Shown: positions 23,211 through 35,949 of the stretch, in pieces
Numbering within the stretch: position 1 is the stretch's first letter
Layout of the letters: every line of letters starts with the position of its first letter
NCBI RefSeq assembly: GCF_014356525.2
Contig: NC_052507.1
Location: 62,001-126,000, forward strand
Length of the DNA stretch: 64,000 nucleotides
Source of the DNA: Nilaparvata lugens
Taxonomy: Eukaryota; Arthropoda; Insecta; Hemiptera; Delphacidae
Direction of reading: 5' to 3'
The notes under the pieces: model-generated
Seen by the model: only the letters and a program-made list of their open reading frames with translations
Databases searched by the model: none
Told to the model about the DNA's origin: nothing
Program-made: the position numbers and the translations under genes

Positions 23211-23612
23211 ACAGCTGTCGAGTGGATTATACATTGCATGCCATGACGCATGCAATTCAATATCTCAAAGTAACTTCGTAAAAGATTAGCTGCTGTGTGG
23301 ACTACTAATTGTATGCCTCATTGAATGCAATTTTAATGCACTGGAACTATTGATTGCATGCAATTAATAACTAAAATAACACAGTATTCACTCTCAACCT
23401 TTCTCTGCTTTGAACTCAAGCTGACCTGTTGCCAATATGTCTTGGAGGAGATTAACTTCTCATGTGAGCATGTTTGATACACCAACCCCAACAGCCATTA
23501 GCCGTTTTTAGACCGATATCTCGCCGACACGACATACAGACAAGATTTACTCTGATGGACAGACGTCCTGCGGTTTATAACTGCGCGAGGTCTACTGTTC
23601 ACAGAACTACCA
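23211..23612 (+). repeat. Family B copy
   Basis: GTCGAGTGGATTATACATTG...GCATGC-rich...CGCGAGGTCTACTGTTCACA. Single orientation here, unlike the inverted pairs in D1 and D2. Confidence 0.75.
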
Positions 23613-23929
23613 GTTTATATGAAGTAACAGAGTTCTCTTTCATGTCGGCCTCCACAATATCAAAATTGTACCAGTACAAGTACAAACATCCATAAGATAG
23701 TTACGAGTACAGTTTTGACAATAGATATTATACTGACTCGTACAATGAGATCAATAACTATAGTGAGGTCCACATTATAATGACAGTGTACGATTGACAA
23801 TACTGTTGCTGTCCTTTTCTAGCATACAACAAAACAGATAGCACTATCTCTCTCTCGGTTCGCAATGTTGTCTATTTGCCCGAATATTTTATATTTACTT
23901 TTAAGGGTGACTGTACAAACTGAACAAAC

Positions 23930-25746
23930 CTCGGTGCCCAGATATTCTATATTATTTGTGGAATGACAAGTGTTCGTTTGTATTATGTTTGATGTTTAAG
24001 ATACTATGTATATATGAGGAATTTTTGCGATAGTAGAGAGATCTAGCACCAATAATCTTGATAGGATATTTCAGTCAAGCGACTTCCTCCTTGTAAATAT
24101 CTTAATGTATAAATCCTTGAAGACTATTCATTCCCTTTGCATCTGTGTATGTGACTATGCATCTGTTAAGGTGCGTACAGACTTTCGCTCTGCTCCGCAA
24201 CCGAATGTCACTCGAGCAGAGCGATTGATGATCGACCGGGGAGCAAGAGTGGAACGCGAGAAGAGCTAACATCTCCCGTAACGTTCATGATCGGTGCTTG
24301 TACAGAGCGGGGGCGGAGCGATGGCGGAACGAGGGCGGAGCTTGCGCGGAGCGGGTTGGAGGCGCGTATATCTGTACGCAGCTTAAGGAATAATTGCGAT
24401 AGTAAAGTGATCTTGCATCTATAATCTTGATCGGATATTAGCATAGATAAAGGATAAGGATAAGAAATGCATCTGAAGTGTATAGTAAGCATCTGAAGAT
24501 GTATATATTATTGTCTATTCTCATCTATATTTCTTGTATCTGATACCAGTCAAGGAGCATCCTACATGTAAGACTTTTCTACAAATCTCAGAGGAGATAC
24601 CCATTCCCTACTCTTCACAGACGAAGTCCAACAACCACGCTGGTCTGTAGAGTGTCTTGAGACTATCTGTGATTGATTTATCAACGGTGCGTCACACGTC
24701 AATCACACTTGTGAGCTCTCTACGTCACAACGTGAGTCACAACCCTTCAACGTCACAACTTCACAATGTTTAGGCACAACCCTTCAACGTTATTCTCACT
24801 CAGCTTTGTGATCACTGGTTCAAACACTCGGATCAAACGTTTGACATTCGAAACGTTCTCTTGCGAGTTGGAGATACAGAATCCTGTTCTTCCTCTCGTG
24901 CGATGTCGGTTTAATGTTCGGCAAGCAATCATTGGAGACTTCCTGCTTGAATCAAGTTAAAGGTAACTTGACAATCACAGTCTTGCCAACACCGATACCA
25001 ATTGGCATACTGGAGTGTTGGCAATAATTGCTCTCCTTCTATTGGATCTTATTGTACTCATCTCTATGAGTACATCTCAATTACTATAAATACATCTCTA
25101 TAGTGAGGTCCACGTTATAATGACATTGAAGAAAGATAGGAGAAAACGTTGCCAAGTCTCTCCATTTTTCCGCTGACTGTACACAGCTGTTTCTCAATTC
25201 ATCCCATTGGATTTATTCTAATACTAATTATCATTTCCTTGATAAAATAATAATCAATTTAATGTCAAATTGATCAAGAAAATATATTTTAATAATTTGA
25301 TTCAAAAATTTGCTTTCATGACTGAGATCAGATTTTATTTTTATACAAACCTGAAATGGCGGCTAATTTAAAAAGCTGTGATACAACAATCTGAATTTCA
25401 AAACAACAGAAATTGAGTTGTTATTTGGTAGGTATTCTATTCCAATTCCTTCAGTTATTCTTTCCGCTCAGTAAGTTACACTGACCTGTTGTTATGTTTC
25501 TCAAAAATTAATTCATAATTTATCAATTAAAAATGTCTAGAAAGAATCCTAAATAGAGCTTTCTGTCATATATCGTACCGTGACGTGTCGTCCCGGAATG
25601 TGAGTGTGAGCACTGTTATCAGGTCTGGCTGCAACTGTCTACAACGTTGATGGAAAGAAACAATTTTCAAGATGTTCGATGTTTTTGAACAGGTATTATT
25701 ATAGTCAACTGTCTACTAACGTTAATGGAAAGATACATTTTCAAGA
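23930..25746 (-). repeat. Composite repeat R2 (left arm of palindrome)
   Basis: Reverse complement of R1 from about 6049 to 7892. It contains the TTAA MITE (24170-24382), the 422-bp block lost from R3, a single 37-bp unit, and a family-M end at 25099. The arm runs up to a 10-bp spacer at 25747-25756. Confidence 0.9.
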
Positions 25747-25756
25747 TGTTCGATGT

Positions 25757-28700
25757 TCTTGAAATGTATCTTTCCATTAACGTTAGTAGACAGTTGACTA
25801 TAATAATACCTGTTCAAAAACATCGAACATCTTGAAAATTGTTTCTTTCCATCAACGTTGTAGACAGTTGCAGCCAGACCTGATAACAGTGCTCACACTC
25901 ACATTCCGGGACGACACGTCACGGTACGATATATGACAGAAAGCTCTATTTAGGATTCTTTCTAGACATTTTTAATTGATAAATTATGAATTAATTTTTG
26001 AGAAAACATAACAACAGGTCAGTGTAACTTACTGAGCGGAAAGAATAACTGAAGGAAATTGGAATAGAATACCTACCAAATAACAACTCAATTTCTGTTG
26101 TTTTGAAATTCAGATTGTTGTATCACAGCTTTTTAAATTAGCCGCCATTTCAGGTTTGTATAAAAATAAAATCTGATCTCAGTCATGAAAGCAAATTTTT
26201 GAATCTAATTATTAAAAATATATTTTCTTGATCAATTTGACATTAAATTGATTATTATTTTATCAAGGAAATGATAATTAGTATTAGAATAACGTTGAAG
26301 GGTTGTGCCTAAACATTGTGAAGTTGTGACGTTGAAGGGTTGTGCCTAAACATTGTGAAGTTGTGACGTTGAAGGGTTGTGACTCACGTTGTGACGTAGA
26401 GAGCTCACAAGTGTGATTGACGTGTGACGCACCGTTGATAAATCAATCACAGATAGTCTCAAGACACTCTACAGACCAGCGTGGTTGTTGGACTTCGTCT
26501 GTGAAGAGTAGGGAATGGGTATCTCCTCTGAGATTTGTAGAAAAGTCTTACATGTAGGATGCTCCTTGACTGGTATCAGATACAAGAAATATAGATGAGA
26601 ATAGACAATAATATATACATCTTCAGATGCTTACTATACACTTCAGATGCATTTCTTATCCTTATCCTTTATCTATGCTAATATCCGATCAAGATTATAG
26701 ATGCAAGATCACTTTACTATCGCAATTATTCCTTAAGCTGCGTACAGATATACGCGCCTCCAACCCGCTCCGCGCAAGCTCCGCCCTCGTTCCGCCATCG
26801 CTCCGCCCCCGCTCTGTACACGCACCGATCATGAACGTTACGGGAGATGTTAGCTCTTCTCGCGTTCCACTCTTGCTCCCCGGTCGATCATCAATCGCTC
26901 TGCTCGAGTGACATTCGGTTGCGGAGCAGAGCGAAAGTCTGTACGCACCTTAACAGATGCATAGTCACATACACAGATGCAAAGGGAATGAATAGTCTTC
27001 AAGGATTTATACATTAAGATATTTACAAGGAGGAAGTCGCTTGACTGAAATATCCTATCAAGATTATTGGTGCTAGATCTCTCTACTATCGCAAAAATTC
27101 CTCATATATACATAGTATCTTAAACATCAAACATAATACAAACGAACACTTGTCATTCCACAAATAATATAGAATATCTGGGCACCGAGCTTCGCTCTTT
27201 ATTAATTACTAGTCACTTATAACTGTAAAATAATGATCAAATTTGAAAATGATGATATACTTTAATGGTATACAAATCAGATCAGGTCAACAAATCAGAT
27301 CATTTTGATCAAGTCAATTAAAATTTCTAAAAAATATTCCTCGTTAGATAAGCTGATTGAAAGACTAAGAGACTCCAGCAGCTGAGTGCATCTGTTAAAA
27401 AAGTTTCTGCTAAAAAAGGAAATTTAACTTTTTCGATGAATTTGGAAACATCACGAAAATATGGTTTTCATTTTAAATATGATTATTATTTTTGATTAAT
27501 TATGAATAAATTTACCTCTCAAACTCATCTTCAGGTCTTCTTTTTCTGCATCTTTCAGGTCGAGTTTATATTTTACATTTAGCAATACGTCAGCTTATGA
27601 ATTTCGGGGATGAGATATTTTGATTTTCCACAGACGCACTCGCTCACTCACTTCCATTATCCGAAGACGCCAAAAGTCTCAGCTGTTTTTCCAAGGATGA
27701 ATTATCCTTTTAATGTCGTTCAGCGAGTTCTCCCATAGATGAGACCTAGTGCAATCGAATTTTTATATCATAAACCTACTGTTTCAAATTTCGTGGAAAT
27801 CGTTAGAGCCGTTTTCTAGATCCGTTGGACATAAATAACCATATGAATAAGAAAGTAGATAAATATATACAGAAATTGCTCGCTCAATATAATAGGATAT
27901 AGATTTCGCGATACAGTGTGATTTCATGGATAAAATCAAACTCAGGCATGTAATAGCCTACAATTTCCACTTTCTTCGTGAGAATATTTGTATTTATTAT
28001 TTCTCATAGTATTTTTCGACTTCAAAGTCATTTTTGCTTGAAAGAGTTGAAAAGTATACCGTGATTTTCATTTTCATGTAGCCTATAATATACAATCAAA
28101 TCAAAAATATGTTAACATCGATCTATGGATCTTCATCAACAGATTATAGAGTTATCAACTTCATTAATTTTTTTTCTGAGGATGATGCCCACATGGGCTT
28201 CAGGCTTGTGCGTGGGTGATGAGGCGGATGATGATGGAAAAACTACAGCTCAGTGGACCTTCAGCTTTGAGTGGATTGCGAACCACCACAGAGCGATTTT
28301 TCAACTCTTGGATATTTGAAGTAAATAACAAATTCTTCAATAACGAATATACACCAATAATTGAAAATAAAATAGTATAGCCTACTGCGTCTATAGTGAG
28401 GTCCACGTTATAATGGCAGTGGATAAAGATAGAAGAATAGCGATGCCAATTCTCTGCATTAATTAATTATATTTCTACACTGCCAAAAACATAATTGGCA
28501 TCGTTGTGGACCTAGAAAAGGATAGTACCACAGGCTTCGTCGAATGATAGACAATGATAGCAAAACCAAAGTAGATAAATACTGTAAATACTGTCATTAT
28601 CACGTGGACCTCACAATAGTTTTATTTGAGGATAATCATGAATGATAATTATTTTCATTATTATGATTCCCCTCCAATCATCTTCAATTTCATATTATAA

Positions 28701-28849
28701 TCTAGCCCAATAATGCAAGTGAAGTGAGACAAAAGCATCCCTTCAAAATTGTCTTCCCTCCGGTCATTGTCTCGAGCATCTGCGACATAGAAAAAAATCT
28801 TTATTCATTTTCATTAAAATACACCTCAATGAGTACCAGCTTTCATCAA
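25757..28849 (+). repeat. Composite repeat R3 (right arm of palindrome and beyond)
   Basis: Same orientation and order as R1. The first 1433 bp pair with R2. The remainder (27190-28849) continues as in R1 with a family-H element in reverse (27173-27897) and a family-M MITE (28391-28617). It lacks 422 bp relative to R1 and R2. Confidence 0.9.
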
Positions 28850-29580
28850 AAATACTTATAACAATTTTTTTTAAAAACAAAATACTTCATGAAAAAAGAA
28901 AAAAGAAAAATCTGGTGTGGTACACTCACACAACTTCCTGCTCATTGAACTGTGAGCACCATTCTTAAACGAGAATAATCTAGGGGAATAACATAATGAC
29001 GATTGGCGGCAACATATTTCAAACTACGATCAGACTTCTGTATATGTGTATTATATAATTGTTTTCAGAGTACCTTTTCCTTTGTGTGAATATTGTGAAA
29101 TTCGATGATTTTTTTAAAAGTCGTCAAAACAGCTCTACAGATGAAATATCTTGTCTATGTGTTCTTTTTATGAACTGCTCTACCTACCTAGCTCAAGCAC
29201 GAGAAGGAAATTACAAAGTCCATTTCTCAAGGATGGCGTGGACCCCCCATTAGTTTTCAGAAAGGAGACTCATGCCAGTTGATAGAGCTGATAAATAACT
29301 ATACAGGATATGAATTTTAAAAAAATCGGTCAAGTCATTTTTGAGAAAATCGTGAAAAACATGGTTTTCAAGTAATTATCCGCCATTTTTCTCAAGAATA
29401 TTATGGAGCTCCTGCAATTTTTCCAGAAATGAGACTCATATCAGTTGATAGGGCTTATGAATAGCTTTCCATGGTATAAATTTGAAGGAAATCGTTAAAG
29501 CCGTTTTCGAGAAAACCGTGAAAAACATGGTTTTTTTTAGTAAATATGCGTCATTTTTTCCGCCATTCTGAGTTCAATTT
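28850..29580 (+). repeat. Diverged ~166-bp tandem modules
   Basis: GGAGACTCATGCCAGTTGAT (29265) and TGAGACTCATATCAGTTGAT (29431) start two related modules. Each contains CGTGAAAAACATGGTTTT and a CGCCATTTTT block. A third, shorter relative leads into the CA tract. Before 29260 I recognise nothing. Confidence 0.6.
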
Positions 29581-29677
29581 TATTGAATTTCTTATTGGCG
29601 GATCCTCATGGTATAAGGACCTTAAGTTTTAAATTTCGAGTCAATCGGTTGATTAGGAATGGAGTTATCGTGTTCAC

Positions 29678-29684
29678 AGACATA

Positions 29685-29731
<47 letters not shown>

Positions 29732-29738
29732 CACAACA

Positions 29739-29775
<37 letters not shown>
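29678..29775. repeat. (CA)n microsatellite with an AACACAACACC break
   Basis: About 95 bp of CA repeats in two blocks. It is followed by a tail ending GGGCAAGGAAAGTAAAAAT that looks like the 3' end of a short retroelement. Confidence 0.95.
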
Positions 29776-30275
29776 AGAGACCAACACCCAAAATCATGTT
29801 TTTGGACAGGGGACCTTGAAACGTATAGAAAAATTGAAATTTGGGTACCTAATTTTTTTTTGGAAAGCAATACTTTCCTTACCTATGGTAATAGGGCAAG
29901 GAAAGTAAAAATACAATATGACATAAATGAATCAATAGAATTTTAACATTGATTGCCCTAAAGGTATTCCTGTATTGTGCATCAACAATATTTTATAATA
30001 TATAAATAGAAGAGAAAAGAAAATTACACAAACAAGAAATTCAGAAATATTCAAGTTGATCATCAAAAGAAACGAAAACTACTGTATGAGTTTGGTCTCC
30101 GTGCAGGTGGCATTCAGGATACAGCCTTTGTACATATTTTGTTTGAATCAACCAAACTAGGTGCTTGACAATCGATACCATCATAGACAGTCTATATTCT
30201 CATCCTAAAGAACAAGAAAAACTTCACTGTAATCAAAGATTGAAGAACAAAAATAATAAAATAATATGGAATCAA

Positions 30276-30476
30276 TTAGGAGAAAATTCCAATATTATCA
30301 ATCGATAAAAAGAAATCCCTCAAACTAGCTCTCACTGCCCTACTAGAATTTCGTTCTCTTATTTCTAAAGGTAAAACATTGAAAACTTTTAGTGAAATAT
30401 GATTATAAAATCTTCTGTTATGCTGTAATCTTGGCATTGGCAAACTTATATTATTCTGATGCCATGTGAAATACAA
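30276..30476 (-). pseudogene. C-terminal tail of a jockey-like reverse transcriptase
   Basis: The 66-residue - strand frame contains RRFYNHISLKVFNVLPLEIR followed by an Arg-rich helix ending LRDFFLS. This is the usual end of jockey/CR1 reverse transcriptases (N-LP-I-R, then F...L..FL). No catalytic domain is adjacent in frame, so this is a dead fragment. Flanks are AT-rich and unassigned. Confidence 0.55.
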
Positions 30477-30846
30477 TGTTGGACGCTGATGAATTTGAAT
30501 GAGTTTATCCTTATTCTAAAAATGTGCACAGTCGCTTTATTAAAAAAAAAACATAATACATCATTTTACATAGTAGATTAATTTTATAAATACATGTGTA
30601 GAATAGTTTTTGTGCCAAGCCAATTGATTCTTCTCAATCATATTAATATGATCTGTGATATTATATCCATATTAAGCTATAAATGGATAGACACAATAGG
30701 GAGAAGATAGAAATGGATATTTGAAAAAAAACGATTGAAAATCATCAAAAATATGATAAAAATGTTATACATCAATAAATATTACTCAAACATGAATGAT
30801 GATCAATGAATAAACTCAATTGAAGCCCATGGCCGTGACTCAAGAA

Positions 30847-30959
30847 GAAGTAGAAGAAGAAGAAGAAGAAGAAGAAGAAGAAGAAGAAGAAGAAGAAGAA
30901 GAAGAAGAAGAAGAAGAAGAAGAAGCGAGAAGAAGAAAAATTAATAAGAAGAAAAAAAA
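30847..30959. repeat. (AAG)n microsatellite
   Basis: About 110 bp of GAA/AAG repeats with one GCGAG interruption. Confidence 0.95.
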
Positions 30960-31774
30960 AGATGAAGACGATATCTAGTTCGATATCTAAGACCCTGTAA
31001 TATTATAATCGTTATCGATTTATTATTATTATTCATTGGATTACTTTTTCTTATAATTAATTCATTGTTATTGAACAGGAATCCAAATTATTCAATCTAA
31101 TCAGAATCTCTGATTATTTCCACCTGTGAAAATGCAACACTGGTCCTGCGATATTGATCTTTTGCGACCTGAGAACTCTTACACCAGACCTGAGACACTC
31201 AGGTCACTAGATATTTTTCATCCAATAACATCTGCTGATGACAGAATGAAGCGAATCTCATTCAAGGTCGGATTCAAACATTTCGAGGCGTTGTTTCCAG
31301 GCGCACAATCAGAGCCCTGCAATCTGGCCAAACAAAATATGTGCAAGTCCCTAACCCACAACGTGAAAGTGGCCTTTGTGCCGTGTTGTGCTGTATCTGT
31401 GTTGTGCCGTGTTGTGCTGTATCTGTGTTGTGCCGTGTTGTGTTGAGGAAATCCCCAGCCAGATAGCGCCAGCGTCGGCTGCAAATTAACATCGGTTACC
31501 GGCCCAAAATCATTGGCAATCAACCACTCTCAAATCCTTGGAAATTGCATCGGCAAAAGGCTGCACACTCAATCGCTATATTTCCCTCGCTTTGGTTTTG
31601 TTCTCAGTTCCACGGCCTCTGTGATATTGGCTCTTGCTGCTGTTTTTACAATACAATATGTACCGTTCTGCATTTCTCTTTATGTTTATATGTTCTTCAT
31701 TTACAGCGAAACGCAGCCATAGATGTTCATGGAATATGACAGGATTTTTGACTTTTGCGTCGACGTATATATAG

Positions 31775-32590
31775 CCTAAGAATAAGAATAAGAATTTTAT
31801 TTGCCATTAAACATAAAAACATCAATGCAATAGGCTTCGTCAACAATATAAATTTGAAATACATATTACAATAATAATATATAACATGAAAACTAATTAT
31901 AGCTCACAGTCTAGCAATAATACTAATATCACAGTCTAGAAATTCTCTTAAGTTTTAAAATGGATTCTTTTTCAGCCAATTCTTTACCACTAATTTAAAG
32001 CTTTTTTCTTGCAAATTTCTTATTGCTATGGGGAGTTTATTAAACATTACATGCCTCTGATACATATGACTCCTATGAGTTCTAGACGATCTTACATAGG
32101 GTGTGAGAAGGTCACCGTTTTGTCTGGTATTGTAATTATGTTATCACTATTTTGAAGATAATTTTCCCAAATTGTTTCTCACCTGGATTAGATTGTAGTA
32201 AATATACAATGAAGTCACAGTCATTATACCAAATTTAATAAAACTCTCTCTACAGGATCTCTTTGCTGCAGGTTAGCAATAATTCTGATGACTTTTTTCT
32301 GTAGTATTAACCCCTTCCTGCATTGCTGCTGTTCCACCACAGCATAACTCCATAACTGATGAGTGAGTGGAACAGGCCAAAATAGGTCATCAGTATGTTT
32401 GAGTACCTACGCAATATTTTAACTTCCTTATAAGATGACTACTCTTGAAATTTTCCTGCATACAACTCCACTTGCTCTTTCCATGTTAACTTATTATCTA
32501 AATATAAACCTAACAATTTGACTGATCTATTCTCACAAACATTATTCGCCAATGAAAAATATATATTCTCAGTCTTATCAGGTTTTTAGA
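31775..32590 (-). pseudogene. 5'-truncated non-LTR retrotransposon (jockey/CR1-type)
   Basis: On the - strand, broken frames read VKLLGLYLDNKLTWKEQVE (the conserved K-LG-LD--L-W box after the palm), then YGVMLWWNSS, then HNYNTRQNGDLLTPYVRSSR and FNKLPIAIRNL near the C-terminus. This order is that of the thumb/connection region of jockey-like reverse transcriptases, with several frameshifts and stops. The 3' end has an (ATTCTT)n tail at about 31795-31775. The catalytic palm is missing, so it is a 5'-truncated dead copy. A much shorter copy of the same 3' end lies at 12503-12656. Confidence 0.75.
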
Positions 32591-32672
32591 AATTTCGTAT
32601 TTTAAGGATGATACAAAAGGAAATGTCTCCTTCGAATGCCAATATTACCGTAAAAATCAGACTATAGAATCA

Positions 32673-33451
32673 TCTATATAAATAAAAATCGAGCCTCAAA
32701 TTTTGACGTTCGGAAACTTTTTTATGTGTGCACCGAATTTGATGATTTTTTTTTGTTGTTTTCGTTATGTTCAGGACCAAGTTTATGGCCTATTAAATTA
32801 TTACAATCCGACTTCAGGACTCTTTCCTACAGTCCTTCAAAGTTTGCATGTAATCCTTATGAGAGAAGAATTTGTGAGCTGGCCACACACAGAAATTAAA
32901 ATCAGCTGTTATAATCATTGCGTCATCCAACAGCTGTCGGTGGATCTGTTTTGCAATTATTTTCTTCCTACTAATTTACAAAATTTCAATTCTGTTCTAA
33001 CTATTATGCCGCGATACGAACGACGTCCAAACTTGGGTCGCAGAACTCGAAATGCTGTAAATATGCACGGGAAAATCAGTTACCATTCAATTCCCAGCAA
33101 GCTGCATTCAACTATAACCAAGAATACAAACTGCTGCACAACTAAATAAGCACAAAGGAAGTCCATATTGAGATATAAATAATAAAGTATAATACTGATT
33201 GTTGGATAATTTTCATGAAAATATAGTGCATCAGATTAAGCTAAGTCTAAGTGGTGATACAAAGTGTTGATCTTATGGAGGTTCCACGCCATGCCCGATT
33301 CAGTGTGTGTGAGCTCTTCCATTTAAACCAATAAGCAAGAAGCACCTGGATACAAAATGCCGCATCGCCCCTCCTCAGGTGTATTCCAGCTAAAGTTTTT
33401 TTATTAGATGTATTAGCTATTTGACGGTACGAAGTTCACCGGGCCAGCTAG
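32673..33451 (+). mobile_element. 779-bp non-autonomous Helitron with intact ends
   Basis: Starts TCTATATAAATAAAAATC and ends with a GAA-loop hairpin, GGGCCAGCTAG. It sits precisely between host A (32672) and T (33452) with no target duplication. Other family-A copies read straight through the site (AGAATCA|TTCATCATAAAT). It retains the first codons of a Helitron Rep/helicase gene but nothing downstream, so it depends on an autonomous partner. Confidence 0.88.
33006..33149 (+). pseudogene. N-terminus of a Helitron replicase (truncated)
   Basis: From an ATG at 33006 the frame begins MPRYERRPNLGRRTRNAVN. This matches the usual start of insect Helitron Rep/helicase proteins (basic NLGRRTR box). 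After about 25 codons the sequence no longer resembles the family, and it stops at 33149. The HUH nuclease and helicase domains are absent. A longer open frame upstream (from 32703) is in frame but has no similarity I recognise. Confidence 0.55.
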
Positions 33452-34370
33452 TTCATCATAAATCAGCTGTCGAGTGGATAATTAATTGCATGCAATTACG
33501 CATGTTATTAATATCTCAATGTAACTTAGTAAAAAATCAGCTGTCATGTGGACTATTCATTGCATGCAATGACGCATGCAATTAATAACTGAAAGTGAAC
33601 ATGGTATTTTTTCTCGACCTCTCTCTGCTTCCAACTAGAGCTGACATGTTGCCAGTATATCTTGGAGGAGATTAGCTTTTGATGTTAGCATTCATTTATA
33701 CACTAACCCCAACAGCCATTACCCGTTTGCCGACACGACATACAGACAGGATTTACTCTGATGGACAGTATAAGAGAAGGCTGTGGTTTATAACTGCGCG
33801 AGGTCCACTGTTCACAGAACTACTAGTCATAGAGAAAATATGCTACAAGTAGATACCCCAGAGTGTTTATGTTTCAATTTTCAATGTTACCTGAAGCTGA
33901 TAGTCCTAGTACTTATTTTTCATGAAGCTATTCGACGGTGGTAGTCTCTCTTACTCTACCGCTGTTATACTCTTACCCAGCTCGAACAGTAATAATAATA
34001 ATAGACAGTAGTCGACGGAAATCGACTTGAATTTAACAATTATAAGTGCTTGAAATTTGGAATATTAACGCCCCATACCATGGAATATTCTCTTATGCTA
34101 TATCTTCTCTATTATACTAGTAGTTCTGTGATCAGTAGACCTCGCGCAGTTATAACGACGTCCCAAACCATAAGCACATCCACACTGATACACTAACTAT
34201 ATTTATTTGATCAGATCATGCTTACACAGGATTTAATTATCATATATATAACGCTTTCCGGAATTTAGCGCGAGAAACCAGAAGACATCTAGGCGCCCAG
34301 ACGAGCTGTTATAAGTATTTTCATCCTATTTAATAGTAAATAAAAATTGCATTCAATGAGGCATTTAATG

Positions 34371-34374
34371 AGGA
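34371..34374. repeat. Target-site duplication AGGA (left)
   Basis: AGGA directly precedes the LTR element and recurs at 39823-39826. The unoccupied site in D1 reads AATGAGGAATGC (AGGA at 13832-13835). Confidence 0.85.
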
Positions 34375-34644
34375 TATCACGTACACCCTGAGTAGCTTCA
34401 GAGGTGGGTGATTGATACCCAGGTGTTGCTCCTGGATGACTTCGCTCAGTCGTATGTGGGCGGGGAAAGGAGGCAAGTCGAAGTTCTTCTTCCTTCTTCT
34501 TTGATCCTCAGCTGCGTGAACAGCACCTCCTGGTGCTTCTGACGGCGTGAAGGTCGCTCTCTTCTCTGATGACACCACTTTGATGTAATTTTGTATCGGC
34601 CTTACGGCCTCGGTTCCGCTCCAGTGGAGTAGGAAAAGGAAGGA

Positions 34645-35640
34645 CAGGAAGGATAGGGACGGCAGACAACGGTCCGCTGTGCCCTGGGGAAAAGGAAGAA
34701 TAGGGACGCAGACAACGGTCCGCTGTGCCCTGGGGAGAAGGAAGAATAGGGACGGCAGACACGGTCCGCTGTGCCCTGGGAGAGAAGGAAGAATAGGGAC
34801 GGCAGACAACGGTCCGCTGTGCCCTGGGGAGAAGGAAGAATAGGGACGGCAGACAACGGTCCGCTGGTGCCCTGGGGAGAGGAAGAATAGGGACGGCAGA
34901 CAACGGTCCGCTGTGCCCTGGGGAGAAGGAAGAATAGGGACGGCAGACAACGGTCCGCTGTGCCCTGAGGGGATGGAAAGAATGGGGACGGCAGACAACG
35001 GTCCGCTGTGCCCTGGGAAATGGGAGGACAGGGACGGCAGACAACGGTCCGCTGTGCCCTAGGGAGATGGGAGGACAGGGACGGCAGACCGGTCCGCTGT
35101 GCCCTGGGGGAATGGAAGGTCAGGGACGGCAGACAACGGTCCGCTGTGCCCTGGGAAATGGAAGGACAGGGACGGCAGACAACGGTCCGCTGTGCCCTAG
35201 GGTGATGGGAGGTCAGGGACGGCAGACAACGGTCCGCTGTGCCCTGGGGAAATGGGAGGACAGGGACGGCAGACAACGGTCCGCTGTGCCCTAGGGTGAT
35301 GGGAGGTCAGGGACGGCAGACAACGGTCCGCGTGCCCTGGGAAATGGGAGGACAGGGACGGCAGACAACGGCCGCTGTGCCCTAGGGTGATGGGAGGTCA
35401 GGGACGGCAGACAACGGTCGCTGTGCCTAGGTGATGAGAGGTCAGGACGGCAGACAACGGTCCGCTGTGCCCTGGGAAATGGGAGGACAGGGACGGCAGA
35501 CAACGGTCCGCTGTGCCCTAGGTAGATGGGAGGACAGGGACGGCAGACAACGGTCCGCTGTGCCCTAGGTAGATGGGAGGACAGGGACGGCAGACAACGG
35601 TCCGCTGTGCCCTAGGGAGATGGAAGGTCGGGGACGTACG
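34645..35640. repeat. 47-bp minisatellite in the 3' LTR (~21 units)
   Basis: Unit core GGGACGGCAGACAACGGTCC GCTGTGCC followed by a variable part: GGAGAAGGAAGAATA, GGAAATGGGAGGACA or AGGGTGATGGGAGGTCA. The variants are arranged in blocks, the last two alternating as a 94-bp dimer. Neither the unit nor its variants contain a stop codon on the - strand in any frame, which creates overlapping frames of about 180-225 codons that should not be read as genes. Confidence 0.95.
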
Positions 35641-35711
35641 GCAGCCAACGGGCCGCTGTACCAGGAGCAGGAAGGTTTGTGAGCGGAATGCTGTGGTCTG
35701 GGGCTCGTCCG

Positions 35712-35724
35712 GCCTTTAAATACT
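35712..35724 (-). promoter_or_regulatory. Candidate LTR promoter (TATA-like)
   Basis: GAGTATTTAAAGG on the - strand, about 190 bp from the LTR start. The second LTR has GAGTATTAAAGG at about 39630-39642, one A shorter. If transcription starts just downstream, the minisatellite lies in the transcribed leader (R/U5). Prediction from position only. Confidence 0.4.
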
Positions 35725-35907
35725 CCCCCAAAGTGGAGGGGATGGAGTTGAGCCGCCGCCAGAGGCGGTGGAAAACGTCTCGATGCGCGGAAGATGGTGC
35801 GCCATCGGTACCTTCCTTATCTCCGCGGTCGGCTAGCCTTGCTGATAGCCGAGCGTCTTTCAATAATATTATTTATTATTTTCTCGTCACAATTTTACTT
35901 TGTGACA

Positions 35908-35920
35908 CCCCACTCCTACT
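35908..35920 (-). promoter_or_regulatory. Polypurine tract of the LTR element
   Basis: AGTAGGAGTGGGG on the - strand, immediately before the TGTCAC start of the 3' LTR, the expected place for second-strand priming. A run of 14 G follows on the + strand at 35922-35935. Confidence 0.7.
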
Positions 35921-35949
35921 TGGGGGGGGGGGGGGTGTTCGGAGCCCTC

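Larger units (their letters stand above)
34375..35907 (-). repeat. 3' LTR (left), 1533 bp
   Basis: Read on the - strand it starts TGTCACAAAGTAAAATTGTG and ends GTACGTGATA. It contains about 21 units of a 47-bp minisatellite. Compared with the other LTR it is about 130 bp shorter, mainly through minisatellite copy number and 1-bp indels. Confidence 0.9.

Noticed and set aside
29583..29946. His-Thr and Cys-Val repeat frames
   Set aside because: Translations of the (CA)n microsatellite.
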